A DNA stretch of 64,000 nucleotides, taken from the NCBI RefSeq assembly GCF_032598905.1, contig NZ_CP122458.1, positions 3,286,001 to 3,350,000 on the forward strand, given 5' to 3'. The notes under the pieces were generated by a model that ran no database searches, had not been told where the DNA came from, and worked only from the letters and a program-made list of their open reading frames with translations. The DNA comes from Streptomyces sp. 11x1. Its GTDB lineage: Bacteria; Actinomycetota; Actinomycetes; Streptomycetales; Streptomycetaceae. Made by a program: the position numbers and the translations under genes. The first letter of the stretch is position 1, and each line of letters opens with the position of its first letter. Positions 12,130 to 20,275 of this stretch are shown here, piece after piece.

Positions 12130-12560
12130 AGTGCCCCGCCTCCCGCTCCGAGTTCGCACCCCGGCTCCGGACCGCCCGGAACCTCCGCCTCGGCCGCCAG
12201 CCGCTCCCGCGCCCGCTCGGCCCGCGCCAACTGCTCACCGACCGACGCCCGCACCGCCACCAACTCACCGATCAGCGCGTCGAGTTCGTCCAGCTTCCGC
12301 CGATACACCGCCAGCGACGCCGGGCACGAGTCGCCCTCCGGGTGCCCCGCCCTCAGACACTCCACGAACGGCCGCGTCTCCTCCAGGTCGAACCCGAAGT
12401 CCTGCAAGGTCCGGATCTGCCGCAACAGCTTCAGATCCGCCTCGTCGTACGTCCGGTACCCGTTCCCGGCCCGCCGCGCGGGCAACAGCCCCCGCGCCTC
12501 GTAGTACCGCAAGGCCCGCGTCGTCGTCCCGGCCCGCTCCGCCAGCTCCCCGATGCGCAT
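12126..12560 (-). CDS. MerR-family regulator
   Basis: A 144-aa regulator with an N-terminal winged helix (MRIGELAERAGTTTRALRYYEARGLL, written here as residues 1-26) and a dimerisation coiled coil. Cysteines at 68, 79 and 135 could sense thiol stress or metal. It overlaps and presumably co-transcribes trx, so it probably responds to redox conditions. The promoter has the stretched 19-bp spacer typical of MerR targets with a palindrome in it, suggesting autoregulation, and lies so close to the ATG that the mRNA is probably leaderless. Confidence 0.9.
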   Translation of the reverse strand: MRIGELAERAGTTTRALRYYEARGLLPARRAGNGYRTYDEADLKLLRQIRTLQDFGFDLEETRPFVECLRAGHPEGDSCPASLAVYRRKLDELDALIGELVAVRASVGEQLARAERARERLAAEAEVPGGPEPGCELGAGGGAL

Positions 12561-12566
12561 ACGAGG

Positions 12567-12597
12567 ACGGTATTCCTTGACGCCGACGTCAAGGCAA
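12567..12597 (-). promoter_or_regulatory. merR-trx promoter with MerR-type operator
   Basis: On the minus strand, -35 TTGCCT (12592-12597) and -10 TACCGT (12567-12572) are 19 bp apart. The palindrome CCTTGACG-N4-CGTCAAGG (12575-12594) covers the spacer, as in SoxR-type operators. The -10 ends 7 nt before the ATG. Confidence 0.75.
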
Positions 12598-12622
12598 GAC
12601 CGCGCGCACAACACGACAAAAG

Positions 12623-12728
12623 CCGAGTGGCCAGGTCTATAGGGGGAGGACCTGGCCACTCGGGGTTCTGAAGCTGTTCGGTTGTGTCCCGTACGGCCGG
12701 ATCTACGGGGGAGGACCCGGCCGTACGG
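12623..12728. other. Two strong hairpins with purine/C-rich loops (candidate structured RNA)
   Basis: Hairpin 1 has a perfect 15-bp stem (12623-12637 with 12649-12663) and an 11-nt loop TATAGGGGGAG. Hairpin 2 has a 12-bp stem (12689-12700 with 12717-12728), one mismatch and loop TACGGGGGAG. On the plus strand the loops look like ribosome-binding sequences; on the minus strand they are CTCCCCC, resembling the C-rich loops of actinobacterial 6C RNA, though with five rather than six consecutive C. They lie between convergently placed regions upstream of merR and 3' of dctA. I see no terminator T-run. Confidence 0.55.
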
Positions 12729-12752
12729 AGTGTTGGGAGCCCTGGGCCCCGT

Positions 12753-12780
12753 CAGGGGCGCGGGGAACTGCGCGACCAGC
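12753..12780 (-). repeat. Dispersed 3'-end element, copy b
   Basis: CAGGGGCGCGGGGAACTGCG continuing to CGACCAGC. It lies 70 bp beyond the dctA stop, and in the dctA sense direction reads GCGCAGTTCCCCGCGCCCC. Confidence 0.75.
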
Positions 12781-12849
12781 CACGCTCGACCGGCGGCCGA
12801 AAGACGACCCGCAGTCCCCGGCGCTTGATCCGGCGCCCCAGCGGAGCAC

Positions 12850-14235
12850 TCACGCCTTGGCGAGCTCTTTCTCGCCCTCCGGCTCGGCCGCGGCGGAGGC
12901 CGGCGCAGCCGCCCCATGGCCGTCGTCCAGCAGCGTCGCCTCGTCGAACGGCGCGTGCCCGGCGAGAACCTCGTTCACCCGCTCCTTGTCGATCTCCTTG
13001 GTCCAGGTACCGATGAGGACCGTGGCCACCGCGTTGCCCGCGAAGTTCGTCAGGGCGCGGGCCTCGCTCATGAAGCGGTCGATGCCGACGATGAGGCCGA
13101 TACCGTCCACCAGGGCCGGCTTGTGGGACTGGAGGCCACCCGCGAGGGTCGCGAGACCGGCACCGGTGACACCCGCCGCGCCCTTGGAGGCGACCAGCAG
13201 GAAGAGCAGCAGCGCGATCTGCTCGCCGACCGCCATCGGCGTACCCATGGCGTCGGCGATGAACAGGGACGCCATGGTCATGTAGATCATGGTGCCGTCG
13301 AGGTTGAAGGAGTAGCCGGTCGGGACGGTGATGCCGACGACGGGCTTGCTGACACCCAGGTGCTCCATCTTCGCGATGAGGCGCGGCAGCGCGGACTCGG
13401 AGGAGGAGGTGGACAGGATCAGCAGGAACTCACGGCCCAGGTACTTGAAGAACGTGAAGATGTTCAGCCCCGCGACGATCTTCAGCAGCGCGCCGAGGAC
13501 GATGAAGACGAAGAGGAAGCAGGTGACGTAGAAGCCGATCATCAGCACGGCGAGGCTCTTGAGGGCGTCGAGGCCGGCGGACCCGGTCACGGCCGCGATG
13601 GCACCGAACGCGCCGATCGGGGCGGCCCACATCACCATCGCGAGGATGCGGAAGACGAGGCGCTGGATGTGCTCGATACCGCGCAGGATCGGCTGGCCGG
13701 CGTCGCCCATGGCCTGGAGCGCGAAGCCCGCGAGCAGGGCGACCAGCAGGGTCTGCAGGACCTCGCCGCCGGTGAACGCGGAGACGATCGTGGTCGGGAT
13801 GATGCCGAGCAGGAACTCGGTGGTGTCCTTCGCCTCGGCCGAGACCTGCGCCTGACCGGTCTCCTTGATCGCGTCGGTGACCGCGAGACCCGTGCCGGGC
13901 TCGACGATGTTGCCGACGACCAGACCGATGGCCAGGGCCACCAGCGACATGATCAGGAAGTAGACCAGGGCGATACCGCCGACGGCGCCGACCTTCGCGG
14001 CCTTCCGTACGGAGCCGATGCCCAGCACGATCGTGCAGAAGATGATCGGCGAGATCATCATCTTGATCAGGTTCACGAAGCCGGTGCCGATGGGCTTCAG
14101 CTCGACGGCGAAGTCGGGGGCGATGAGACCCACGGCGATGCCGAGGGCCACAGCCACGATCACGGCGATGTACAGGTAGTGCGTGCGGTCCCGCTTGGCG
14201 GGAGCGGTAGGTGCCGTATGAGTGGTGCTGGCCAC
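12850..14235 (-). CDS. dctA: C4-dicarboxylate:cation symporter (DctA/GltP family)
   Basis: A 461-aa membrane carrier of the DAACS family, importing C4-dicarboxylates such as succinate, fumarate and malate with protons or sodium. It contains the serine-rich re-entrant loop STSSSESALP, the NLDGTMIYMT motif, and GIDRFMSEARALTNFAGN in the C-terminal transport domain. The C-terminus is an alanine/acidic cytoplasmic tail. It is divergent from a citrate/dicarboxylate-type two-component system, its probable regulator. The upstream ~500 bp is filled by the mini-hairpin array. Confidence 0.92.
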   Translation of the reverse strand: MASTTHTAPTAPAKRDRTHYLYIAVIVAVALGIAVGLIAPDFAVELKPIGTGFVNLIKMMISPIIFCTIVLGIGSVRKAAKVGAVGGIALVYFLIMSLVALAIGLVVGNIVEPGTGLAVTDAIKETGQAQVSAEAKDTTEFLLGIIPTTIVSAFTGGEVLQTLLVALLAGFALQAMGDAGQPILRGIEHIQRLVFRILAMVMWAAPIGAFGAIAAVTGSAGLDALKSLAVLMIGFYVTCFLFVFIVLGALLKIVAGLNIFTFFKYLGREFLLILSTSSSESALPRLIAKMEHLGVSKPVVGITVPTGYSFNLDGTMIYMTMASLFIADAMGTPMAVGEQIALLLFLLVASKGAAGVTGAGLATLAGGLQSHKPALVDGIGLIVGIDRFMSEARALTNFAGNAVATVLIGTWTKEIDKERVNEVLAGHAPFDEATLLDDGHGAAAPASAAAEPEGEKELAKA

Positions 14236-14304
14236 GGCTGCCCTCCTCGTCGACGACGTCGTCGGCTCGCTGTTCCGGCGTGCGGCTCACGTCCGGGGGA
14301 ATTC

Positions 14305-14594
14305 GGGAGACGGTCTCCCAAGGGGTGGGAACCGGCGGGTTCCCGGGTGGGAGCCCTGGGGCTCCCGGTGGGAGACCGGCTCCCGGTGTCGGGAGCCGGC
14401 GGGCTCCCGGAGCCGGCAGCTGGGGGACTTCCGGCGGTGGGAGCGGGGCTCCCCTGGGGTGGGGAGAGCCCGCCGCTCCCGGCGGTGGAAGCCGGCGGGC
14501 TTCCGGGGCCGGAGGCTGGAGGGCCTCCGGCGGTGGGAGCTGGGGGGCTCCCGGGGCGGGGAGACGGGCTCCCGGTGGTGGGAGACGGGCTCCC
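14305..14594. repeat. Array of ~12 tandem mini-hairpins between dctA and its sensor kinase
   Basis: Successive short palindromes include GGGAGAC-G-GTCTCCC (14305-14319), GGGAACC/GGTTCCC (14327-14344), GGGAGCC/GGCTCCC (14349-14366), 14370-14384, 14391-14408, GGAAGCC/GGCTTCC, GGAGGC/GCCTCC and two GGGAGACGGGCTCCC units ending at 14594. Stem bases change in compensating pairs between units. Nothing else is seen in the 14236-14735 gap, and the open frames across it on both strands are low-complexity. Confidence 0.75.
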
Positions 14595-14735
14595 GGCGGC
14601 TCGGGTCGTGGTGTCCCGGGGCGGGAGTCGTGCTCCCTGTCGGTGTCCAGGTGCTGGACGGGTCGATGCAGTGACTATCTCCCTCCCTGTGAGGGCGGTC
14701 ACCCTTCCGTTCATTTAGTTCACGCCTACACGGCG

Positions 14736-16511
14736 ATGCAGACTGTGGGCATGCGCGTCCCGCTCCGTCTCCGTCCCCGCAGCCTCGCAGGTCAGCTCTT
14801 CGCCGTTCAGGCGGTGCTGATCGCCGCCGTGGTGGCCGGGTACGCGCTGTTCACGTACGTCAGCGACCGCTCCCAGGCGGAGGAGGCGGGAGGCCGTCAG
14901 GCCCTGGCCGTGGCCGCCACCGTCGCCGACTCCCCGTCGGTCCGTGCGGCGATCCACACCTCCGACCCCACGGCACGGCTCCAGCCGTACGCCACCGAGG
15001 TGCAGCGGCACGCAGGCGTCGACTTCGTGACGATCATGACGCCGGACGGCATCCGCTGGACCCACCCGGACCGCGACCGGATCGGTGAGCACTTCCTCGG
15101 CCACATAGAGGAGGCGCAGAAGGGCGGCTCGATCACCGAGACCTACACCGGCACGCTCGGCCCGTCGGTCCGCGCGGTCACCCCGATCATGGAGAACGGC
15201 GAGGTCATCGGCCTGGTCAGCGCCGGAATACGGGTGCAGGCGATCAGCGACCGCGTCGAGGATCAGCTCACGGCCCTGGTGGGCGTGGCCGCCGGCGCCC
15301 TGGCCCTCGGTGGTGTCGGCACCTATATCGTCAACGCCCGCCTGCGCCGCCACACCCACAACATGAACGCCGCCGAGCTGAGCAACATGCACGACTACCA
15401 CCAGGCCGCCCTGCACGCCGTGCGCGAGGGCCTGCTGATGCTCGACGGCCAGTACCGGGTGGCCCTCATCAACGACGGGGCGCGGGAGCTGCTGGGGGTG
15501 ACGGAGGACGTGGTCGGCCGTTCGGTGGCGGACCTGGGGCTGCCCGCCCCGCTGACGGGCGCGCTGCTCTCCTCCGAGCCCCGGGTGGACGAGGTGCTCC
15601 TGACCGCCGAACGGGTGCTGGTGGTGAACACCTCGCCGGTGTCGGGCGGCCAGCGCCGGGGCGCGGTGATCACCCTGCGCGATGTGACCGAACTCCAGTC
15701 CCTCACGGGTGAGCTGGACTCCGAGCGCGGCTTCACGCAGGCGCTGCGCTCCCAGGCGCACGAGGCCGCCAACCGCCTCCACACGGTTGTCTCGCTGATC
15801 GAGCTGGGCCGCTCGGACGAGGCGATCGACTTCGCGACGGCGGAACTGGAGCTGGCGCAGGCCCTGACGGACCAGGTCGTGGCGGCGGTCAGCGAACCGG
15901 TGCTCGCCGCGCTGCTGCTGGGCAAGGCCGCCCAGGCGAACGAACGGGGCGTCGAGCTGGTGGTCTCGGAGGACAGCCGTATCGACGACGGCCTCCTCCC
16001 GGAGTCCCTGCCGGCCCGCGACCTGGTCACGGTCCTGGGCAACCTGATCGACAACGCGGTGGACGCGGCGCAGGGGTCGGTCGGGGCGAGGGTGACGGTG
16101 ACGGCGTACACGGACGAGCGGGCCGGGACGGCGGACGGGTCCGTGCTGGTGCTGCGGGTGTCGGACACGGGAAGCGGAGTGGACCCGGCCCACGCGGAGG
16201 CCGTCTTCGAGCGCGGCTTCTCCACGAAGCCCTCCGGTCCCGGCGGCCGTGGTCTCGGCCTGGCTCTCGTACGGCAGACCGCGCGCCGCCACGGGGGCAC
16301 GCTGACCGTGTCGGAGGCGGCCGGGGGCGGGGCCGAGTTCGAGGTGCGGCTGCCGCTGGGCGCGCACGGCGGCGACGGGGCGGGGCAGGGACGTTCGGCG
16401 GGGCTGGACTCCGTGGCCGGGGACTCCGTGGTGCATGATGCCGCGGAGCAGGACAACGACGACGATGTCCAGGCCCCTCGGGCCACGGTGGCTGGAGGCG
16501 ACGACGCATGA
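14736..16511 (+). CDS. Sensor histidine kinase of the CitA/DcuS/DctS type
   Basis: A ~591-aa membrane kinase. A first TM segment (residues ~20-42) precedes an extracellular PAS-like sensor domain (GVDFVTIMTPDGIRWTHPDR) that in this family binds di- or tricarboxylates; a second TM segment, a cytoplasmic PAS domain, the H-box (QAHEAANRLHTVVSLIE), an N-box (LIDNAVDAA) and G-boxes follow. The C-terminus has a ~55-residue Asp/Gly-rich tail. Start ATG 14736 or 14751; neither has a convincing ribosome site. The stop overlaps the response-regulator start as ATGA. It probably controls the divergent dctA. Confidence 0.9.
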   Translation: MQTVGMRVPLRLRPRSLAGQLFAVQAVLIAAVVAGYALFTYVSDRSQAEEAGGRQALAVAATVADSPSVRAAIHTSDPTARLQPYATEVQRHAGVDFVTIMTPDGIRWTHPDRDRIGEHFLGHIEEAQKGGSITETYTGTLGPSVRAVTPIMENGEVIGLVSAGIRVQAISDRVEDQLTALVGVAAGALALGGVGTYIVNARLRRHTHNMNAAELSNMHDYHQAALHAVREGLLMLDGQYRVALINDGARELLGVTEDVVGRSVADLGLPAPLTGALLSSEPRVDEVLLTAERVLVVNTSPVSGGQRRGAVITLRDVTELQSLTGELDSERGFTQALRSQAHEAANRLHTVVSLIELGRSDEAIDFATAELELAQALTDQVVAAVSEPVLAALLLGKAAQANERGVELVVSEDSRIDDGLLPESLPARDLVTVLGNLIDNAVDAAQGSVGARVTVTAYTDERAGTADGSVLVLRVSDTGSGVDPAHAEAVFERGFSTKPSGPGGRGLGLALVRQTARRHGGTLTVSEAAGGGAEFEVRLPLGAHGGDGAGQGRSAGLDSVAGDSVVHDAAEQDNDDDVQAPRATVAGGDDA

Positions 16512-17197
16512 CGAAGGCCGGGTCCGACCCCATCAGAGTCCTGGTCGTCGAGGACGACCCCGTAGCCGCCGACGCGCACATGATGTACGTCGGCCGTGTC
16601 CCCGGCTTCACGGCGGTCGGCAAGGCCCACACGGGCGCGGAGGCGCGGCGTGCGCTGGACCGGATGCCGGTGGATCTGCTGCTGCTGGACCTCCACCTGC
16701 CGGACGTGCACGGTCTGCAGCTGGCCCGCTCGCTCCGCGCGGCCGGCTACCACGCGGACGTGATAGCGGTGACGTCGGCGCGGGACCTGACGGTGGTCCG
16801 GGAGGGCGTCTCGCTGGGCGTGGTCCAGTACGTCCTGAAGCCCTTCACGTTCGCGACCCTCCGCGACCGTCTCGTCCGCTACGCCGAGTTCCATGCGGCA
16901 GCGGGCGAGGCGAGCGGGCAGGACGAGGTGGACCGGGCGCTGGCGACCCTGCGGGCCCCGGGTCCGGCGGCGCTGCCGAAGGGGCTGAGCGCCCCGACCC
17001 TGGAGCGGGTGACGGTGGCCCTGCGGGACGCGGGCGAGGGCCTGACGGCGGCCGGGGTGGCGGAGACGGTCGGCATCTCACGCATCACGGCCCGGCGCTA
17101 TCTGGAACACCTGGTGGACGCGGGCCGCGCGGCCCGGAGCCCGCAGTACGGGCAGGTGGGACGGCCGGAGCTGCAGTACCGGTGGGTGAAGGGCTGA
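16508..17197 (+). CDS. Response regulator of the CitB/DcuR type
   Basis: A 229-aa regulator. Its receiver domain has acidic residues VVEDD (16-17), the phospho-acceptor Asp61 in LLLLDLHLPD and KPF. The C-terminal part is a helix-turn-helix (GVAETVGISRITARRYLEHL) as in CitB/DcuR. It overlaps the kinase gene by 4 bp, so the two are co-translated. It likely activates dctA in response to external dicarboxylates. Confidence 0.92.
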   Translation: MTKAGSDPIRVLVVEDDPVAADAHMMYVGRVPGFTAVGKAHTGAEARRALDRMPVDLLLLDLHLPDVHGLQLARSLRAAGYHADVIAVTSARDLTVVREGVSLGVVQYVLKPFTFATLRDRLVRYAEFHAAAGEASGQDEVDRALATLRAPGPAALPKGLSAPTLERVTVALRDAGEGLTAAGVAETVGISRITARRYLEHLVDAGRAARSPQYGQVGRPELQYRWVKG

Positions 17198-17207
17198 CCA
17201 CCCGCCG

Positions 17208-17765
17208 TCAGCCGGCCGATGGGGCGGGCCGTCCGGAGGGTCTGGCGTAGAGGACGATCTGCACCCCGAGCCCGACGACCGTGAGCGCCTCGACACCGGA
17301 GAGGACGACGAGACCCGCGCTGGTCTCACCGCTCACCCAGTACACCAACAGCCCGGCGAGCGGAACGACACAGAAGGCCAGCAGATCGATTCCGCACTGT
17401 ATGACCTTGCGCGATCTCCTGCGCACATCGCCCCGGTGCGCGACTTCCCATTCGAAAACTTTCTGCGCACCGGCGAGCTGGGCGAGCCGCGGCCCGAGAT
17501 CGCCCCGCACGTACGCCCCGATCGCGGAGATCTTCTCGTCGTTGACGAGGTAGGTCCATCCGAGTACGACGCATACAGGCGGCAGCGCGAGCAGCATCGC
17601 CGACTGCCTCGCCTGCGCCGAGGCGGCAATGACGGCGGCGAGCACGGTGAGGGTGACGTAGAGCAGATTGTCCCGAAACCCGATCCGCGTCTTCTGCTCC
17701 TCCTTGACGACCTGATACTCGACGAGCAACAACTGCCCGACGGTGATGTCGTCCTGTTCCGGCAC
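17208..17765 (-). CDS. Hypothetical four-helix membrane protein
   Basis: 185 aa, GTG start. Four hydrophobic segments lie at about residues 33-50, 57-74, 127-146 and 152-172, with a charged cytoplasmic loop (residues ~78-122, containing VRGDLGPRLAQLAGAQKVFEWE) between helices 2 and 3. The N-terminal ~30 residues are polar (TVGQLLLVEYQVVKEEQKTR). The layout, two helix pairs around a soluble loop, recalls SLATT-like membrane proteins, but I recognise no family motif. It converges with the response-regulator gene and is divergent from the sugar transporter operon. Confidence 0.75.
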   Translation of the reverse strand: MPEQDDITVGQLLLVEYQVVKEEQKTRIGFRDNLLYVTLTVLAAVIAASAQARQSAMLLALPPVCVVLGWTYLVNDEKISAIGAYVRGDLGPRLAQLAGAQKVFEWEVAHRGDVRRRSRKVIQCGIDLLAFCVVPLAGLLVYWVSGETSAGLVVLSGVEALTVVGLGVQIVLYARPSGRPAPSAG

Positions 17766-17846
17766 CCTTGCCCCCTACCACTGCGACAACAAAGCCTCTG
17801 CTCAAGCAACTTGCCCAGCACCTTACGGCGAACCGGTGCAGACGCA

Positions 17847-17875
17847 TTGACCTGACTAGACCACTCCCCTTACCG
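17847..17875 (+). promoter_or_regulatory. Promoter of the sugar ABC operon with a DasR-like operator
   Basis: TTGACC (17847-17852) and TTACCG (17870-17875) are 17 bp apart. The sequence 17850-17865 matches the DasR responsive element ACTGGTCTAGACCACT at 13 of 16 positions, with a perfect right half TAGACCACT. A GntR-type repressor bound there would block the promoter. Confidence 0.5.
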
Positions 17876-17928
17876 TCACCGGGCACCACCCAAGGCCACA
17901 GCGACGTAGCCAGCAGGAGGTCGTGCCC

Positions 17929-19332
17929 GTGCGCCCCACCGCACCCAGCTCCCGCCGATCCCCCCTCCGCCTCCTCCTCACCGCCGCCCTGGCTGTCACC
18001 GCACCGGGCGCGCTCGCCGCCTGTGGCAGCGGCTCCGGCAGCGACCCGGACACGGTGGAGGTCTCCTACAAACAGTCGACGGACAACCAGGTCCGGGTGA
18101 TGGACACCTTCCTCGCCGACGTCAAGAAACAGTTCGAGAAGGCGAATCCGGGCAAGAAGGTGAAGCTCGTCCCGATCAAGGCCCCGGACTCGGAGTACTA
18201 CACCAAGGTGCAGCAGATGCTGCGCTCCCCGAAGACGGCGCCGGACCTGGTCTACGAGGACACCTTCCTCATCAACTCGGACATCACGAGCGGCTATCTG
18301 AAGCCGCTGGACGACTACTTGGCCGACTGGAAGGACTGGGACCAGTTCATCGACACGGCCAGGACGGCGGCCAAGGCCGAGGACGGGAAGACGTACGGCG
18401 TCCCGGACGGCACGGACACCCGCGGCCTGTGGTTCGACAAGGCCATCTTCGCGAAGGCGGGCCTGCCGGCGGACTGGCAGCCGAAGACGTGGGACGACGT
18501 GCTCGACGCCGCCCGCACCATCAAAAGGAAAGTCCAGGACGTCATTCCGCTGAACGTCTACACGGGCAAACCGGCCGGTGAGGCCGCGACCATGCAGGGC
18601 TTCGAAATGCTCCTGTACGGCACGGAAGGTGCCACAAGTGGTGGCGCCGACCCGTTGTACGACGAGAAGTCGAAGAAATGGAAGACGGGCACGCAAGGGT
18701 TCAAGGACGCCCTCGCCTTCGTGGAGACGGTCTACAAGGAGAAGCTCGGCCCGGAGGTCTCCGACGCCCTCGACCCGAACATCTCCACCCGGGTCCGCGG
18801 CGAACTCCTCCCCGAGGGAAAACTCGGCATCAACCTCGACGGCTCCTGGCTCCCCCAGGACTGGCTGCCCGGCAGCGGTCACGCATGGCCGGAGTGGTCG
18901 GAGAAACTCGGCCTCGCGTACATGCCCACGCAGAACGGCCAGTCCCCCGGCAAGGTGAGCATGTCCGGCGGCTGGACCTGGGCCATCCCCGACAAGGCCG
19001 GCAACCCCGACCTCGCTTTCAAGTTCATCGAGACCATGCAGTCGAAGACGAACGCCCAGAAGTGGTACATCGCCAATTCCGGAATCGCCGTCCGCGAGGA
19101 CGTGGCATCGGACCCCGCCTACGCCGAGGCCCAGCCCGGCATCAAATTCTTCACCGACCTGGTGTCGAGCACGCACTACCGCCCGGCGTACCCGGCGTAT
19201 CCGAAGGTCTCCACGGCCATTCAGGAGGCGATGGAATCCGTGACGACGGGCGACGCGTCGGTGGCGGAGGCGGCGAAGAACTACGACGAGGAGCTGAAGG
19301 CGGCGACGGACGACCAGGTGATCGAAGAGTGA
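17929..19332 (+). CDS. Sugar ABC transporter substrate-binding lipoprotein
   Basis: A ~467-aa extracellular binding protein. The N-terminus has Arg-rich residues, a hydrophobic stretch and a lipobox LAAC, after which the mature lipoprotein begins with Cys then Gly/Ser. The fold is family 1 (MalE-like): EYYTKVQQMLRS, PDLVYEDTFL and the sugar-binding WTWAIPDKAGNPDLAFKFI are visible. AGGAGG at 17915-17920 is 8 nt from GTG 17929 but only 2 nt from GTG 17923, so I prefer 17929. Two permease genes follow; no ATPase is encoded nearby, as in Streptomyces systems served by the shared ATPase MsiK. The ligand is unknown; the DasR-like site suggests an amino-sugar or chitin-linked signal. Confidence 0.9.
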   Translation: MRPTAPSSRRSPLRLLLTAALAVTAPGALAACGSGSGSDPDTVEVSYKQSTDNQVRVMDTFLADVKKQFEKANPGKKVKLVPIKAPDSEYYTKVQQMLRSPKTAPDLVYEDTFLINSDITSGYLKPLDDYLADWKDWDQFIDTARTAAKAEDGKTYGVPDGTDTRGLWFDKAIFAKAGLPADWQPKTWDDVLDAARTIKRKVQDVIPLNVYTGKPAGEAATMQGFEMLLYGTEGATSGGADPLYDEKSKKWKTGTQGFKDALAFVETVYKEKLGPEVSDALDPNISTRVRGELLPEGKLGINLDGSWLPQDWLPGSGHAWPEWSEKLGLAYMPTQNGQSPGKVSMSGGWTWAIPDKAGNPDLAFKFIETMQSKTNAQKWYIANSGIAVREDVASDPAYAEAQPGIKFFTDLVSSTHYRPAYPAYPKVSTAIQEAMESVTTGDASVAEAAKNYDEELKAATDDQVIEE

Positions 19333-19342
19333 GCGGCCCCGC

Positions 19343-20275
19343 ATGACGGGGCCGACAGGTACGAGGGCGAGGGCTACGAAGGCGGCGGCGAAGCCGGGGG
19401 CCGCCCCGCCCCGCCCCGCCGTCCGCACCCTCACCCGGGCCCTCCCCCTCACACCCGCCACCGTCCTCCTGCTCCTCTTCCTGGCCGGCCCCATCGCCTA
19501 CTGCGCCTACATCGCCTTCACCGACCTCCAACTCACCGGCCAGGCCGAGGACTCCTTCATCGGCTTCGAGAACTTCCGCACGGCGTTCGGGGACGAGGCG
19601 TTCCTGAACGCGGTCTGGCTGACCCTGGTCTTCACGGTCGTCTCGGCGCTGCTGGGCCAGAACACGCTGGGGCTGGCGCTGGCGGCGCTGATGCAACGCG
19701 CCTCGAAACCCGTCCGCACGCTGGTGGGGGGAATCGTCGTCACGGCATGGGTCCTCCCGGAGGTGGTGGCGGGCTTCCTCCTCTACGCCTTCTTCCGACG
19801 CGAAGGAACCCTGAACGCCGTCCTGGACTGGCTCCATCTCCCCACCCAGAACTGGCTGTACACGCTCCCGATCCTCGCGGTCTCCTTCGCGAACGTCTGG
19901 CGAGGAACAGCCTTCTCCATGCTGGTCTACTCCGCGGCCCTGAACGAGATCCCGAAGGAGATCACGGAAGCGGCGGAGATGGACGGCGCGGGCGGCTGGC
20001 GCCGCATGTGGCACATCACGCTCCCGATGATCCGGCGCTCCATCGGCACGAACCTGATGCTGATCACCCTCCAGACCCTGTCGGTCTTCGGCCTGATCTG
20101 GGTGATGACGCGCGGCGGACCGGGCGGCAAGAGCCAGACCCTCCCCCTCTTCATGTACGAGGAGGCGTTCCAGAAGAGCATGATCGGCTACGGCACGGCG
20201 GTGGCGCTGTTGTTGCTGGTGGTGGGTTCGCTGTTCTCGGTGATCTATCTGCGGCTGCTGCGGACGGAGGTGTGA
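19343..20275 (+). CDS. Sugar ABC transporter permease, MalF type
   Basis: A 310-aa inner-membrane permease with six predicted TM helices. The ATPase-contacting EAA loop is EITEAAEMDGAGGWRRMWHI. The ~30 N-terminal residues are Ala/Arg/Pro-rich and cytoplasmic. It lies 10 bp after the binding-protein gene and overlaps the next permease by the sequence GTGA, so the three genes form one operon. Confidence 0.93.
   Translation: MTGPTGTRARATKAAAKPGAAPPRPAVRTLTRALPLTPATVLLLLFLAGPIAYCAYIAFTDLQLTGQAEDSFIGFENFRTAFGDEAFLNAVWLTLVFTVVSALLGQNTLGLALAALMQRASKPVRTLVGGIVVTAWVLPEVVAGFLLYAFFRREGTLNAVLDWLHLPTQNWLYTLPILAVSFANVWRGTAFSMLVYSAALNEIPKEITEAAEMDGAGGWRRMWHITLPMIRRSIGTNLMLITLQTLSVFGLIWVMTRGGPGGKSQTLPLFMYEEAFQKSMIGYGTAVALLLLVVGSLFSVIYLRLLRTEV

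Noticed and set aside
12623..12728. Firm assignment of the twin hairpins as 6C RNA
   Set aside because: The loops have five rather than at least six consecutive C, and the location is unlike the 6C locus I remember; kept only as a resemblance.
14305..14594. CRISPR array
   Set aside because: Units are variable palindromes of 15-18 nt without fixed repeats or unique spacers, and no cas genes are near.
14160..14714. Pro/Ser/Gly-rich open frame over the mini-hairpin array
   Set aside because: It is low-complexity, lacks a ribosome site and overlaps the dctA start; the palindromes explain the repeat pattern better.
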